From Anaerolineae bacterium (GTDB lineage Bacteria; Chloroflexota; Anaerolineae; Aggregatilineales; Aggregatilineaceae): DNA of 6,261 bases. The notes under the pieces are model-generated. The model saw only the letters and a list, made by a program, of their open reading frames with translations. It was not told where the DNA came from and searched no databases. Positions 1 through 6,147 of the stretch are shown here, piece by piece. A program made the translations under genes and the position numbers. Numbering within the stretch: position 1 is the stretch's first letter; each line of letters opens with the position of its first letter. The stretch covers positions 1 through 6,261 of the forward strand of contig JAFGJA010000677.1 of assembly GCA_016929355.1 (NCBI GenBank). The letters run 5' to 3'.

Positions 1-2
1 GC

Positions 3-695
3 TTCGCTCGTGAGGGCGCGGATATTGTGCTGAACTATTTCCGCAACCGCGAACCCGCCGAAGCCACTGCCGCCGAAATCACAGCGTTGGGCCAGCGTGT
101 GTTCGTCGTGCGGGCCGACGTGGGCAAACCGGAGGATGTCGAACGCCTGATTGATAGCTCGCACGAATTAGGCGGCCTGGATGTGCTGGTGCATAATGCC
201 GCGTCCGGCTATAACCGCCCGGTGATGGATCAGCGCGTCAAAGGGTGGGATTGGACGCTCAACATTAACGCACGCGCCGCCTTATTTCTGGCACAGAGGG
301 CCGCGCCGATCATGCACGCGCGGGGCGGGGGGGCGATTGTCAATATGTCCAGCATTGGCGCGCAGTGGGTGCTGCCGGAATATGTGGTCGTGGGGGCATC
401 AAAGGCCGCATTAGAAGCCGTGACCCGCTATCTGGCGGTAGAACTCGCCCCGATGGGGATTGTGGTCAATGCGATCTCGGCGGGATTGGTGATGACCGAG
501 GCGCTGCAAAATTTCCCCGGCATCCGCGAGCGATTCGCGGATCACATCACCTATACCCTGGATCGGACTCCTGCTGGGCAAGCGGTTGAAGCGGAAGACA
601 TCGCTGGCGTCGTGGCCTTTTTATGTTCGCGCGAGGCGTTTATGATTCGTGGACAAACGATCACCGTTGATGGGGGAGCTACGCTGCGTTTCTAA
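3..695 (+). CDS. fabL: FabL-like enoyl-ACP reductase (SDR family), 5'-truncated by the window edge
   Basis: This is a short-chain dehydrogenase/reductase, probably the NADPH-dependent enoyl-ACP reductase III that carries out the last reduction of each fatty-acid elongation cycle. The frame is open to the left edge, so the gene starts outside the window; GTG at 27 is an internal valine. There are 230 visible residues. FabL is about 250 long, so roughly 20-25 are missing, including the TGxxxGIG nucleotide-binding loop. Seen in order: a Rossmann-type strand ending in NYFRNRE, the NNAG-equivalent HNAASG, NINARAALFLAQ, the catalytic-serine strand NMSSIGA, then Tyr127-x6-Lys134 (visible numbering; codons 381-383 and 402-404), and a C-terminal MIRGQTITVDGG. 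Classic SDRs have Tyr-x3-Lys. The x6 spacing together with WDWTLNINA, TRYLAVELAP and RTPAG is what I recall of FabL. The family is secure; substrate is inferred, and another SDR role remains possible. It converges on the histidine kinase gene. Confidence 0.85.
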   Translation, partial: FAREGADIVLNYFRNREPAEATAAEITALGQRVFVVRADVGKPEDVERLIDSSHELGGLDVLVHNAASGYNRPVMDQRVKGWDWTLNINARAALFLAQRAAPIMHARGGGAIVNMSSIGAQWVLPEYVVVGASKAALEAVTRYLAVELAPMGIVVNAISAGLVMTEALQNFPGIRERFADHITYTLDRTPAGQAVEAEDIAGVVAFLCSREAFMIRGQTITVDGGATLRF

Positions 696-1813
696 TCGGG
701 GGTATAGAGCGGCAAACGGATCGTAACCTGAGTGCCTTGACCAAGTTTACTGACCAGACCAATCGAGCCTTTATGGGCTTCGATAATTCCTTTGGCAATG
801 GGCAACCCCATGCCTGCGCCTTGCTGCTCTTGTTGATCGCGAGCCGATTGGATCATGACTTCCCAGATACTCGCCTGATCCCGCGCAGCAATCCCATGTC
901 CCTGATCCGTCACCGTGATCACAGCCCAATTATCGTCGCGTTCCATCACCAGCCGGACAGCCGCATGAGGGGTTGAATACTGGATCGCGTTACGGATAAT
1001 TTCGCTAAAAGCCGCGAGCAGCATCCGGTGTATCCCAAAGACTACCAACGATTCAGCAGGAAACGACTGTTCAAATGTGATCTGGCAGGCATGAGCCAAT
1101 GGGGTTAACAATGAGATGGCATCTGATACTAAAAATAATAATTCGTGCGGCTCACCCCTGGTTTGAATCTGTTGTTCCGGCATTCCGCTCAAAATCTGCG
1201 AGTACAAGACCATCTGTTCCGCTAACCGGTTCAACCGTTTTGTGCCATTCTGAATCAAATCCAAACTGACTAACACATCCTGGTTAGTGACTTTTTCGGC
1301 CTGACGTTTGAGTTCTTCGGCTAATAAGGCAAACCCCCCGGTGACATAGGTCAGGGGCGTTTTCAGTTCATGCGAGAGCAATTCAACCAGTTTGCGGCGC
1401 GCATCATTGAGGCTTTCGTTGGCCTCATCGCGTATATCCGCCGTCCGTTGGAGCCGGGATTGGACAGCAATTAAAAATTCGCTGGGATCAAATGGTTTCG
1501 TTAAATAATCATCTGCGCCGAGTTGACGACCCGCCGAAATATCTTTGCGCGACCCGCGTGCGGTCATAAAAATGAACGGGATAGCTCGCAGATGCCGTTG
1601 TTGGCGTACCGCTTCAAAAAATGCGTATCCATCCAAACGCGGCATCATAATATCGCTGACAATCAGATCAGGGCGAAACCCCTCATCCAACATATCCAGC
1701 GCTTCCTGTCCATCGCGGGCGACCTGGACCGTATAGCCTTCCAGGTCAAGCACCATCTCAGCGTTCTGGCGCAGTTCATCGTTATCTTCTACAAAAAGTA
1801 TTGTTGCAGGCAT
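692..1813 (-). CDS. REC-histidine kinase hybrid (N-terminal receiver domain fused to HisKA-HATPase)
   Basis: A 373-residue soluble signalling protein with no signal peptide or membrane segment. The receiver domain (about 3-122) has the acidic pair Glu9-Asp10, phospho-acceptor Asp54 in SDIMMP, Thr84 and Lys106 in TKPF. A short helical linker leads to the HisKA dimerisation helices with His148 in SHELKTPL. The HATPase domain (about 220-370) has an N-box with Asn275, DQGHGI (Asp303-Gly307) and the glycine-rich GAGMGLPIA (332-340). All residues needed for phosphorylation and ATP binding are present, so it should be active. The layout suggests a cytosolic kinase controlled by phosphorylation of its own receiver, taking input from another kinase rather than from an attached sensor. 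No DNA-binding output domain exists and no partner is visible. The ATG at 1811-1813 is preceded by AAAGG (1820-1824) six bases upstream. Its 3' end overlaps that of the FabL-like gene. Two sampled lines here are more AT-rich than the neighbours. Confidence 0.93.
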   Translation of the reverse strand: MPATILFVEDNDELRQNAEMVLDLEGYTVQVARDGQEALDMLDEGFRPDLIVSDIMMPRLDGYAFFEAVRQQRHLRAIPFIFMTARGSRKDISAGRQLGADDYLTKPFDPSEFLIAVQSRLQRTADIRDEANESLNDARRKLVELLSHELKTPLTYVTGGFALLAEELKRQAEKVTNQDVLVSLDLIQNGTKRLNRLAEQMVLYSQILSGMPEQQIQTRGEPHELLFLVSDAISLLTPLAHACQITFEQSFPAESLVVFGIHRMLLAAFSEIIRNAIQYSTPHAAVRLVMERDDNWAVITVTDQGHGIAARDQASIWEVMIQSARDQQEQQGAGMGLPIAKGIIEAHKGSIGLVSKLGQGTQVTIRLPLYTPD

Positions 1814-1879
1814 GGCTTGCCTTTGTAATTGGTGTTAATCGGGGACACAATGACCCTTTTGTAAATTCATGGTGGACCC

Positions 1880-1910
1880 ATTATAACACAAACCGGGCCA
1901 ATAGTGTCTA
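1880..1910 (-). promoter_or_regulatory. Predicted extended -10 promoter for the receiver-histidine kinase gene
   Basis: On the minus strand a perfect TATAAT (1880-1885) is preceded by TGT (1886-1888), giving the extended -10 form TGnTATAAT. A -35-like TAGACA (1905-1910, five of six matches to TTGACA) lies 19 bases upstream. That spacing is long, but the TG extension commonly offsets a poor -35. Transcription would begin near 1873, leaving a leader of about 60 bases before the ATG at 1813. The site sits in the 177-base gap between the MBL gene stop and this gene, which argues that the kinase is transcribed on its own. Start site is inferred, not measured. Confidence 0.55.
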
Positions 1911-1990
1911 CTGTTACTGTATAAACTCAAAAGTTACACTGGTCATCAAAGTAAGACGAATGAGTCTATCCCCGCCAGCACAGCAACGAA

Positions 1991-2863
1991 TTACTCCTCA
2001 AGGGGATCGTCATCCTCATGATCCAGCAGTTTGAATTCTTCGTAGATACGATCCAGGCTACCCTTGATCCGGCGCTGGACCTGTTCCAAATCTTGTTCTT
2101 CATACGGGAATAGATCGAGCAATTCAGGGACCAGCGTCGAGGTATCTGCGCGGGGTCGCCCCACACGATGCAGACTTTGCACGCGGCGGCGCGCGATGCG
2201 TAGATAATTCGAGATCGGTTCGGTAGCACTCTTATCCACAATCGGCCCGCGTCCCGGCACAATATAATCGGCGGCGAACCGCGCGCGGCGCAGCACCGAT
2301 AGGTTTTCCAACCACGCCTTTGTACACGAACTGGTAATGAGCGGATGCTGATCGGTGATAACACTATCGCCCACAAACAACACGCGCTGCTCCGGCAGGT
2401 GAACCCACAAACTGCCCGTTGAAGGTCCCGGCATACTGAGCAGGGGGATCGTCCAATTGCCATACCGCAACTGCATCTTGTACGTAAAGCCTACCGTCGG
2501 CAGATTGAGATGAATCCCGGCGAAGCTGCTCCGCCCCAACGCATTGTGCGTCAAGGTATCAACCGTTGCCTCAATAAACGTATTTGGCAAATTTTCGAGT
2601 TGGACAATCGTTTCGTCGTGCGCAACCACCACATGGGGATTAAACCATCCATTCCCAAAAATGCGATCCCGGTGTCCATCGGTATTGATGATCGCCAGAA
2701 TCGGTTTTGTGGCAACCGCCGCCAACTGATCCCGCCAGTAGCGCGCATCTTCAGGATAGGGCGGTGTATCGATCAGCACAAACCCATCATCGGTCAAAAT
2801 TGCGCCGACATTGACCAGCCGGAAACTCGTTTCAATGAAGACATTTGGAGCCAGTTCTTGCAC
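1991..2863 (-). CDS. Metallo-beta-lactamase-fold protein with degenerate metal site
   Basis: A 290-residue cytosolic protein recognisable as MBL-fold by its run of landmarks: VGAILTDDGFVLIDTPP (19-35), the strand AIINTDGHRDRIFGN (57-71), SMPGPSTGS (143-151), LFVGDSVI (162-169) and VPGRGPIV (202-209). The usual HxHxDH motif reads D62-G-H64-R-D66-R67; the histidine of PGHTPGS is Pro147, and that of PGHGP is Arg205. Only His64, Asp66 and Asp166 of the usual ligands remain. A normal dinuclear zinc hydrolase site is therefore unlikely, and substrate cannot be assigned. A helical C-terminal part (about 215-280) ends in a very acidic tail, LDHEDDDPLEE. The GTG at 2861-2863 is the furthest possible start, since an in-frame TAA lies nine bases upstream, and it has AAGGG nine bases before it. 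It lies 38 bases after the AlaX gene on the same strand, so the two are probably co-transcribed. Confidence 0.85.
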   Translation of the reverse strand: MQELAPNVFIETSFRLVNVGAILTDDGFVLIDTPPYPEDARYWRDQLAAVATKPILAIINTDGHRDRIFGNGWFNPHVVVAHDETIVQLENLPNTFIEATVDTLTHNALGRSSFAGIHLNLPTVGFTYKMQLRYGNWTIPLLSMPGPSTGSLWVHLPEQRVLFVGDSVITDQHPLITSSCTKAWLENLSVLRRARFAADYIVPGRGPIVDKSATEPISNYLRIARRRVQSLHRVGRPRADTSTLVPELLDLFPYEEQDLEQVQRRIKGSLDRIYEEFKLLDHEDDDPLEE

Positions 2864-2877
2864 GGTGATTTACCCTT
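2864..2877 (-). promoter_or_regulatory. Ribosome binding site supporting the GTG start of the MBL-fold gene
   Basis: AAGGG at 2873-2877 (minus strand) lies nine bases before the GTG at 2861-2863. An in-frame stop codon between them excludes any longer reading frame, so this site supports the GTG rather than an upstream start. It falls within the 38-base gap after the AlaX stop codon, as expected for a second gene in an operon. Confidence 0.6.
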
Positions 2878-2901
2878 TTTCACATTAACCCGGCGCGGGA
2901 G

Positions 2902-4113
2902 TTATAGTGTATTCCGCACCATGATCGCCGCCGCTTGCAAAGCGGTTTCCACCTGACCGGCGTTGGCTTTCACACCGCCGCCCTGAGCAAACGTTGGGCG
3001 TCCGCCCCCGCGCTCGATGCCCCAAACCGCAAGGCCATTCATCAGCACTTCGACCATATCCAGCTTGAGATCGTCCGAACACGCGGTAATCATCAGCGCT
3101 TTTTCGCCGGGCGTACCACACAAGACAATGGTTTTCGGGTGCGCGACTAATTTCTGGATCAAATTACGGATTTCGCCCATCTCCCGATCCGCGAAGACCT
3201 GCGTGATCAGCGTATAATCCGGCTCATGATCGGCATTTTGCCAGAGCGTTTCCGCTTCATGCGCCAGCGCCAACGCGCGCAGCGTGCGCAATTCACGGGC
3301 TTGCGCCTTGTTTTCCTCGCGCAGTTTCGCCACAATCGCCGGAATCTGATCGTAACCAGTTGTCAGGTCAGTGGCAACGTCGTTTAACAGCGCGTGTTTT
3401 TCCTGATAATCACTAAACGCGCGCCCGCCGCACCGAAATTCAACCCGCGTCGTATCGCCGCGCCGCTCGGTCTTCAGCACCTTGATCAGTCCAATTTCGC
3501 CGGTATGCGCGACGTGTGTCCCGCCGCAAGCGGTCGCATCAAAGCCGCTAATATCCACCACACGCAGTGTGCCCGCGACATCCGGCACTTTGCGCAAATT
3601 GAGTTCGGCTAACTGCTGTTCGGTGGGAGGATAGAGGCTATACACCGGGCGATTCTCGGTCACGATCCGGTTGGCGAGCGCTTCCGCCTGGACAACGTGT
3701 TCGGCGGTAATCTCCGCCTGATTCAGATCAATCGTCACGCTATCCGGGCTGAGATGAAACCCGATTGTTGCCGCATCTGCGATTTGGATAAACGCCTGCG
3801 AGAGAATATGCTGTCCCGTGTGGTGCTGCATGTGATCGAAGCGCCGCGCCCAATCAATCGCGCCTGTCACCTGTTCCCCATCGGGCAGCGCTTCTTTCAG
3901 CACATGCAGCACCGCGTGATCTGCTTCCCGCACCACAACATCGATGACCGGCACATCATTTAATGTGCCAGCATCATGCGGCTGGCCCCCACTGGTTGGA
4001 TAAAAAAAGGTCTGATCCAACACAACGGCGGGCGCATCTTCATAGGTGGTTTGTTCGATGATAGCGGCGTCAAACGTGACGGTATATGAATCGGTGTAGT
4101 ATAGGCGTGTCAT
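2902..4113 (-). CDS. Alanyl-tRNA editing protein, long AlaX type with DHHA1-like C-terminal domain
   Basis: A 403-residue free-standing relative of the editing half of alanyl-tRNA synthetase. Family members hydrolyse mischarged Ser-tRNA(Ala) (some also Gly-tRNA(Ala)) in the cytosol, guarding against serine misincorporation at alanine codons. The N-terminal barrel (about 1-90) carries the conserved FFYPTSGGQPHDAG (36-49). The zinc site is complete: HHTGQH gives His98 and His102, and ACGGTH gives Cys196 and His200. A charged helical linker (about 255-295) leads to the DHHA1-like domain (about 300-400) with GERGGG-type text, here WGIERGGGRPTFAQGGG (364-380). No aminoacylation domain is present. 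This length and the DHHA1 tail match AlaX-L forms rather than the short AlaX-S. The ATG at 4111-4113 has AGGG (4120-4123) six bases upstream. It is probably the first gene of an operon with the MBL-fold gene. Function is secure at family level; exact tRNA and amino-acid specificity is not. Confidence 0.94.
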   Translation of the reverse strand: MTRLYYTDSYTVTFDAAIIEQTTYEDAPAVVLDQTFFYPTSGGQPHDAGTLNDVPVIDVVVREADHAVLHVLKEALPDGEQVTGAIDWARRFDHMQHHTGQHILSQAFIQIADAATIGFHLSPDSVTIDLNQAEITAEHVVQAEALANRIVTENRPVYSLYPPTEQQLAELNLRKVPDVAGTLRVVDISGFDATACGGTHVAHTGEIGLIKVLKTERRGDTTRVEFRCGGRAFSDYQEKHALLNDVATDLTTGYDQIPAIVAKLREENKAQARELRTLRALALAHEAETLWQNADHEPDYTLITQVFADREMGEIRNLIQKLVAHPKTIVLCGTPGEKALMITACSDDLKLDMVEVLMNGLAVWGIERGGGRPTFAQGGGVKANAGQVETALQAAAIMVRNTL

Positions 4114-4154
4114 AAGTAACCCTGCGCTAGTTAAGGCAGACTAAAACGCGGGCT

Positions 4155-4163
4155 ATTGTAGCA
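4155..4163 (-). promoter_or_regulatory. Possible extended -10 promoter for the AlaX-MBL operon
   Basis: On the minus strand TGCTACAAT (4155-4163) gives a five-of-six -10 hexamer, TACAAT, with the TG extension. It is about 41 bases before the AlaX ATG, so the leader would be about 35 bases. No convincing -35 is seen; the region 17-18 bases upstream is T-rich. The same TGn form occurs before the kinase gene, which gives modest support. Confidence 0.35.
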
Positions 4164-4212
4164 TTTTGAAACAACGAAAAACAGGGCAATTCACGGCATA
4201 ATCACATTTCAG

Positions 4213-4248
4213 AAAATTTTACGTAGGGGCGAACCAACGTGTTCGCCC
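4213..4248 (-). terminator. Possible terminator of the ABC exporter operon, formed by arm 1 of the repeat
   Basis: Read on the minus strand, transcripts leaving the ABC gene at 4309 pass both hairpins. The second one met, an 8-bp GC-rich stem (4227-4248), is followed by CTACGTAAAATTTT. The T-run is short and starts ten bases after the stem, so this is a poor match to a standard intrinsic terminator. No better terminator is seen in the gap. Confidence 0.25.
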
Positions 4249-4283
4249 AACGCAACCGGGAGCACACATTGGTGCTCCCCTAC
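4223..4283. repeat. Double-hairpin palindromic element (two inverted 26-base arms)
   Basis: The element runs from GTAGGGG (4223-4229) to CCCCTAC (4277-4283), which are perfect 7-bp terminal inverted repeats. Arm 1 (4223-4248) holds an 8-bp perfect hairpin, GGGCGAAC/GTTCGCCC, around a six-base loop. Arm 2 (4258-4283) holds GGGAGCAC/GTGCTCCC around a six-base loop. Nine bases separate the arms. Arm 2 reverse-complemented matches arm 1 at 21 of 26 positions, and four of the five differences form two compensating base-pair swaps. It lies in the 195-base gap between the AlaX start and the ABC gene stop. I recall very similar GTAGGGGCGAAC palindromes scattered in Chloroflexota and some other genomes, so an interspersed non-autonomous or REP-like repeat is likely. 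The short imperfect direct repeat CAGAAA (4210-4215, 4283-4288) is not clearly a target duplication. Confidence 0.75.
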
Positions 4284-4308
4284 AGAAACTCCACAAGCGG
4301 ACCGGCCA

Positions 4309-6129
4309 TCATCGCGCGGCTAACAATTCTCCCGCGCTTTCGATGTAGTCCAAACTCTGGTGGCGGAAGTAGGTGTTATACAATTCCGCATAGTGCCCAC
4401 CTTGCGCCAGCAGCGACATATGATCACCTTCTTCCAGAATGTTTCCTTTATCCAGCACAATAATCCGATCCGCGTTCTTGATCGTGGAGAGGCGGTGCGC
4501 GATCACAATCGAGGTCCGGCGCTTGAGAATCTCGTCTAATCCTTCCTGGATCAGCGTTTCGGTGAGCGGATCGACGCTGGCGGTGGCTTCATCCAGAATG
4601 AAGATCGCCGGGTCTTGCAGCAGCACGCGCGCCAATGCCACTAACTGGCGCTGGCCCATCGAGAGACTGCTGCCGCGTTCGCCCACTTTGGTTTCGAGTC
4701 CGTCCTGCAAGCTGTCCAGCCAATCGCCACCGCCGACCTGCTGCGCCACGCTCTCGACCTCATCATCACTCGCATCCTGATACCCGTAGCGGATATTATC
4801 GGCGACTGTCCCATCGAACAAAAACGGCGACTGCGTGACGATGCCTAAGAACTGGCGGTAGCTTGCCAGGTCCAACGTGCGCAGATCGTGCCCATCGACC
4901 AGAATCCACCCACCCTGGAATTCGTAGAAGCGCGCAATCAGCTTGGCGATACTCGACTTACCCGATCCGGTATGCCCGACCAATGCCAGCGTTTCCCCGG
5001 CGTGGATGGTGAGCGAAAAATCATTGAGGACGGGTTCGTCTTCTTTGTAGTGAAAATCCACATTCTCAAAGCGAATTTCGCCCAAGACCTGATCCAGCGT
5101 ATCATGCCCGGTCTGAACAACGCGCGGTTCGGCATCGATCAGCGCAAAGACACGTTCACCCGCCGCCAGCCCTAGCTGGAACTGGCTCCAGAACGACGCG
5201 ATGCTCGTCAACGGGAACCAGAACATATTTAATCCCTGGATGAACAAATACCAATCGCCCGCGCTCAGATTACCATTGCGCGCATCCAACCCGGCAGCGT
5301 ACACGATCCCCGCCGTGCCCAGCGCCGAGATGATGTTCAACACCGGGAAAATACTGCTGAATACGTAACCCGTTTTGAGATTGATGCGATAGGAGCGCTT
5401 GTTCACGTCGATAAATTCGTCATAGATCGTGTGTTCCTGGCGGAACGTTTTCGCCACACCGATCCCGCTCACCGACTCCTGAATATGCGAACTGACTTCC
5501 GCCAGAATACGCCGCGACTGCGTCACCGTTTCGCGCGCGATCTTACGGAAGGCAAGCGCCGTCGCCACGACAAACGGCGTCATGATGAGTACCAGCAGCG
5601 TGAGTTTGATGTCCTTAAAGAACAGGTAGCTCACCAACAGCACGACCAGCAAAATCTGGCTCAGAAGTTCCATTGTCAGCGTGACGATCTGGGCGAACGC
5701 CTGTGTATCGGATGTAACCCGGCTCACGATTTTGCCAGAGGAGTATTCGTCGTAAAACGACAGATCGCGCGCCAATACCGCGTCAAACACATCTTCGCGC
5801 AGCGCCAGCACCACATTACCCACCGCTTCCGCCGAAGTGCCGCGCCGCAGCGCATTAAACACCCACCCCAGGCTGCCCAGGATAATGGTTCCCGCCGCGA
5901 TAGTAATCAGGGCTGAGGTTGATGTATCCGTTTCCAACCGGTCAATGCCCTTTGAGATGAAGATCGGCAGCGCCGTATAAGCTGCCGAGTCTAAGATGAT
6001 CATCGTAGCGACAAACAACATACGCCAGATTTGTGGGCGGAAATATGCAGCGATCCGGCGGACCAGCGTGCCATCGCTATATTGGCGATCATAGTCTTCG
6101 GCGTCGAGGCCGTCCATAATGAAACCCAT
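4309..6129 (-). CDS. ABC exporter half-transporter (membrane domain fused to ATPase)
   Basis: A 606-residue type I ABC exporter subunit of the MsbA/LmrA/multidrug class, located in the cytoplasmic membrane. The membrane domain (about 25-315) has hydrophobic segments near 36-57, 73-94, 150-171, 174-196, 255-280 and 290-312, with the family motif FYDEYSSGKIVSRVTSD (125-141). The ATPase domain (about 350-590) is complete: A-loop Tyr361, Walker A GHTGSGKSS (385-393), Q-loop Gln433, signature LSMGQ (489-493), Walker B IFILDE with Asp513 and catalytic Glu514, D-loop SVD (518-520) and H-loop His545. The second position of the LSGGQ glycine pair is Met, a common mild variant. ATP hydrolysis should be intact. 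Substrate (lipid, drug or peptide) cannot be read from the sequence. The ATG at 6127-6129 has AGGAG nine bases upstream; Met5 is a less likely alternative. The preceding stop is only 18 bases away, so it is in an operon with the partner half-transporter. Confidence 0.95.
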   Translation of the reverse strand: MGFIMDGLDAEDYDRQYSDGTLVRRIAAYFRPQIWRMLFVATMIILDSAAYTALPIFISKGIDRLETDTSTSALITIAAGTIILGSLGWVFNALRRGTSAEAVGNVVLALREDVFDAVLARDLSFYDEYSSGKIVSRVTSDTQAFAQIVTLTMELLSQILLVVLLVSYLFFKDIKLTLLVLIMTPFVVATALAFRKIARETVTQSRRILAEVSSHIQESVSGIGVAKTFRQEHTIYDEFIDVNKRSYRINLKTGYVFSSIFPVLNIISALGTAGIVYAAGLDARNGNLSAGDWYLFIQGLNMFWFPLTSIASFWSQFQLGLAAGERVFALIDAEPRVVQTGHDTLDQVLGEIRFENVDFHYKEDEPVLNDFSLTIHAGETLALVGHTGSGKSSIAKLIARFYEFQGGWILVDGHDLRTLDLASYRQFLGIVTQSPFLFDGTVADNIRYGYQDASDDEVESVAQQVGGGDWLDSLQDGLETKVGERGSSLSMGQRQLVALARVLLQDPAIFILDEATASVDPLTETLIQEGLDEILKRRTSIVIAHRLSTIKNADRIIVLDKGNILEEGDHMSLLAQGGHYAELYNTYFRHQSLDYIESAGELLAAR

Positions 6130-6143
6130 ATGTTATGTCTCCT
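6130..6143 (-). promoter_or_regulatory. Intercistronic ribosome binding site of the complete ABC gene
   Basis: AGGAG at 6139-6143 (minus strand) lies nine bases before the ATG at 6127-6129. It is the strongest Shine-Dalgarno match in the window and falls inside the 18-base gap after the upstream gene's stop. This favours the first Met over Met5 as the start, and supports translation from a shared transcript. Confidence 0.65.
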
Positions 6144-6147
6144 AAGA

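Noticed and set aside
1909..1924. Repeated ACTGT text (TACTGTTACTGTATA) upstream of the kinase -10, considered as a LexA-type or other operator
   Set aside because: A LexA box needs CTGT and ACAG halves eight bases apart; no matching ACAG half follows. The repeat is too short to call an operator.
1954..1967. Small hairpin AGAC/GTCT downstream of the MBL-fold gene, considered as its terminator
   Set aside because: The stem is only 4 bp with a six-base loop, and no T-run follows on the minus strand.
1966..2463. A 165-codon minus-strand ORF overlapping the MBL-fold gene in another frame
   Set aside because: Its product is rich in Arg, Cys, Trp and Ser with no recognisable motif, while the overlapping frame has clear MBL-fold landmarks and a good start. 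It is a shadow frame.
2889..2899. CCCG/CGGG hairpin between the AlaX and MBL-fold genes, considered as a terminator
   Set aside because: The stem is only 4 bp with a three-base loop, and the following minus-strand sequence is A-rich rather than T-rich. It should not stop transcription.
2510..2956. Plus-strand ORF of 148 codons opposite the MBL-fold gene
   Set aside because: It is antisense to a well-supported gene, crosses the intergenic gap into the AlaX gene, and has no domain-like pattern or clear ribosome binding site.
4223..4283. The double-hairpin element considered as a CRISPR unit, tRNA-like gene or structured riboswitch
   Set aside because: There is a single inverted pair rather than regularly spaced direct repeats. 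The stems do not match a tRNA cloverleaf, and the element lies over 100 bases upstream of the AlaX ATG, beyond its likely promoter.
5431..5916. Plus-strand ORF of 161 codons opposite the ABC membrane domain
   Set aside because: Its product is rich in Arg, His and Gln, as expected for the complement of a hydrophobic coding stretch. It is best explained as a shadow of the ABC gene.
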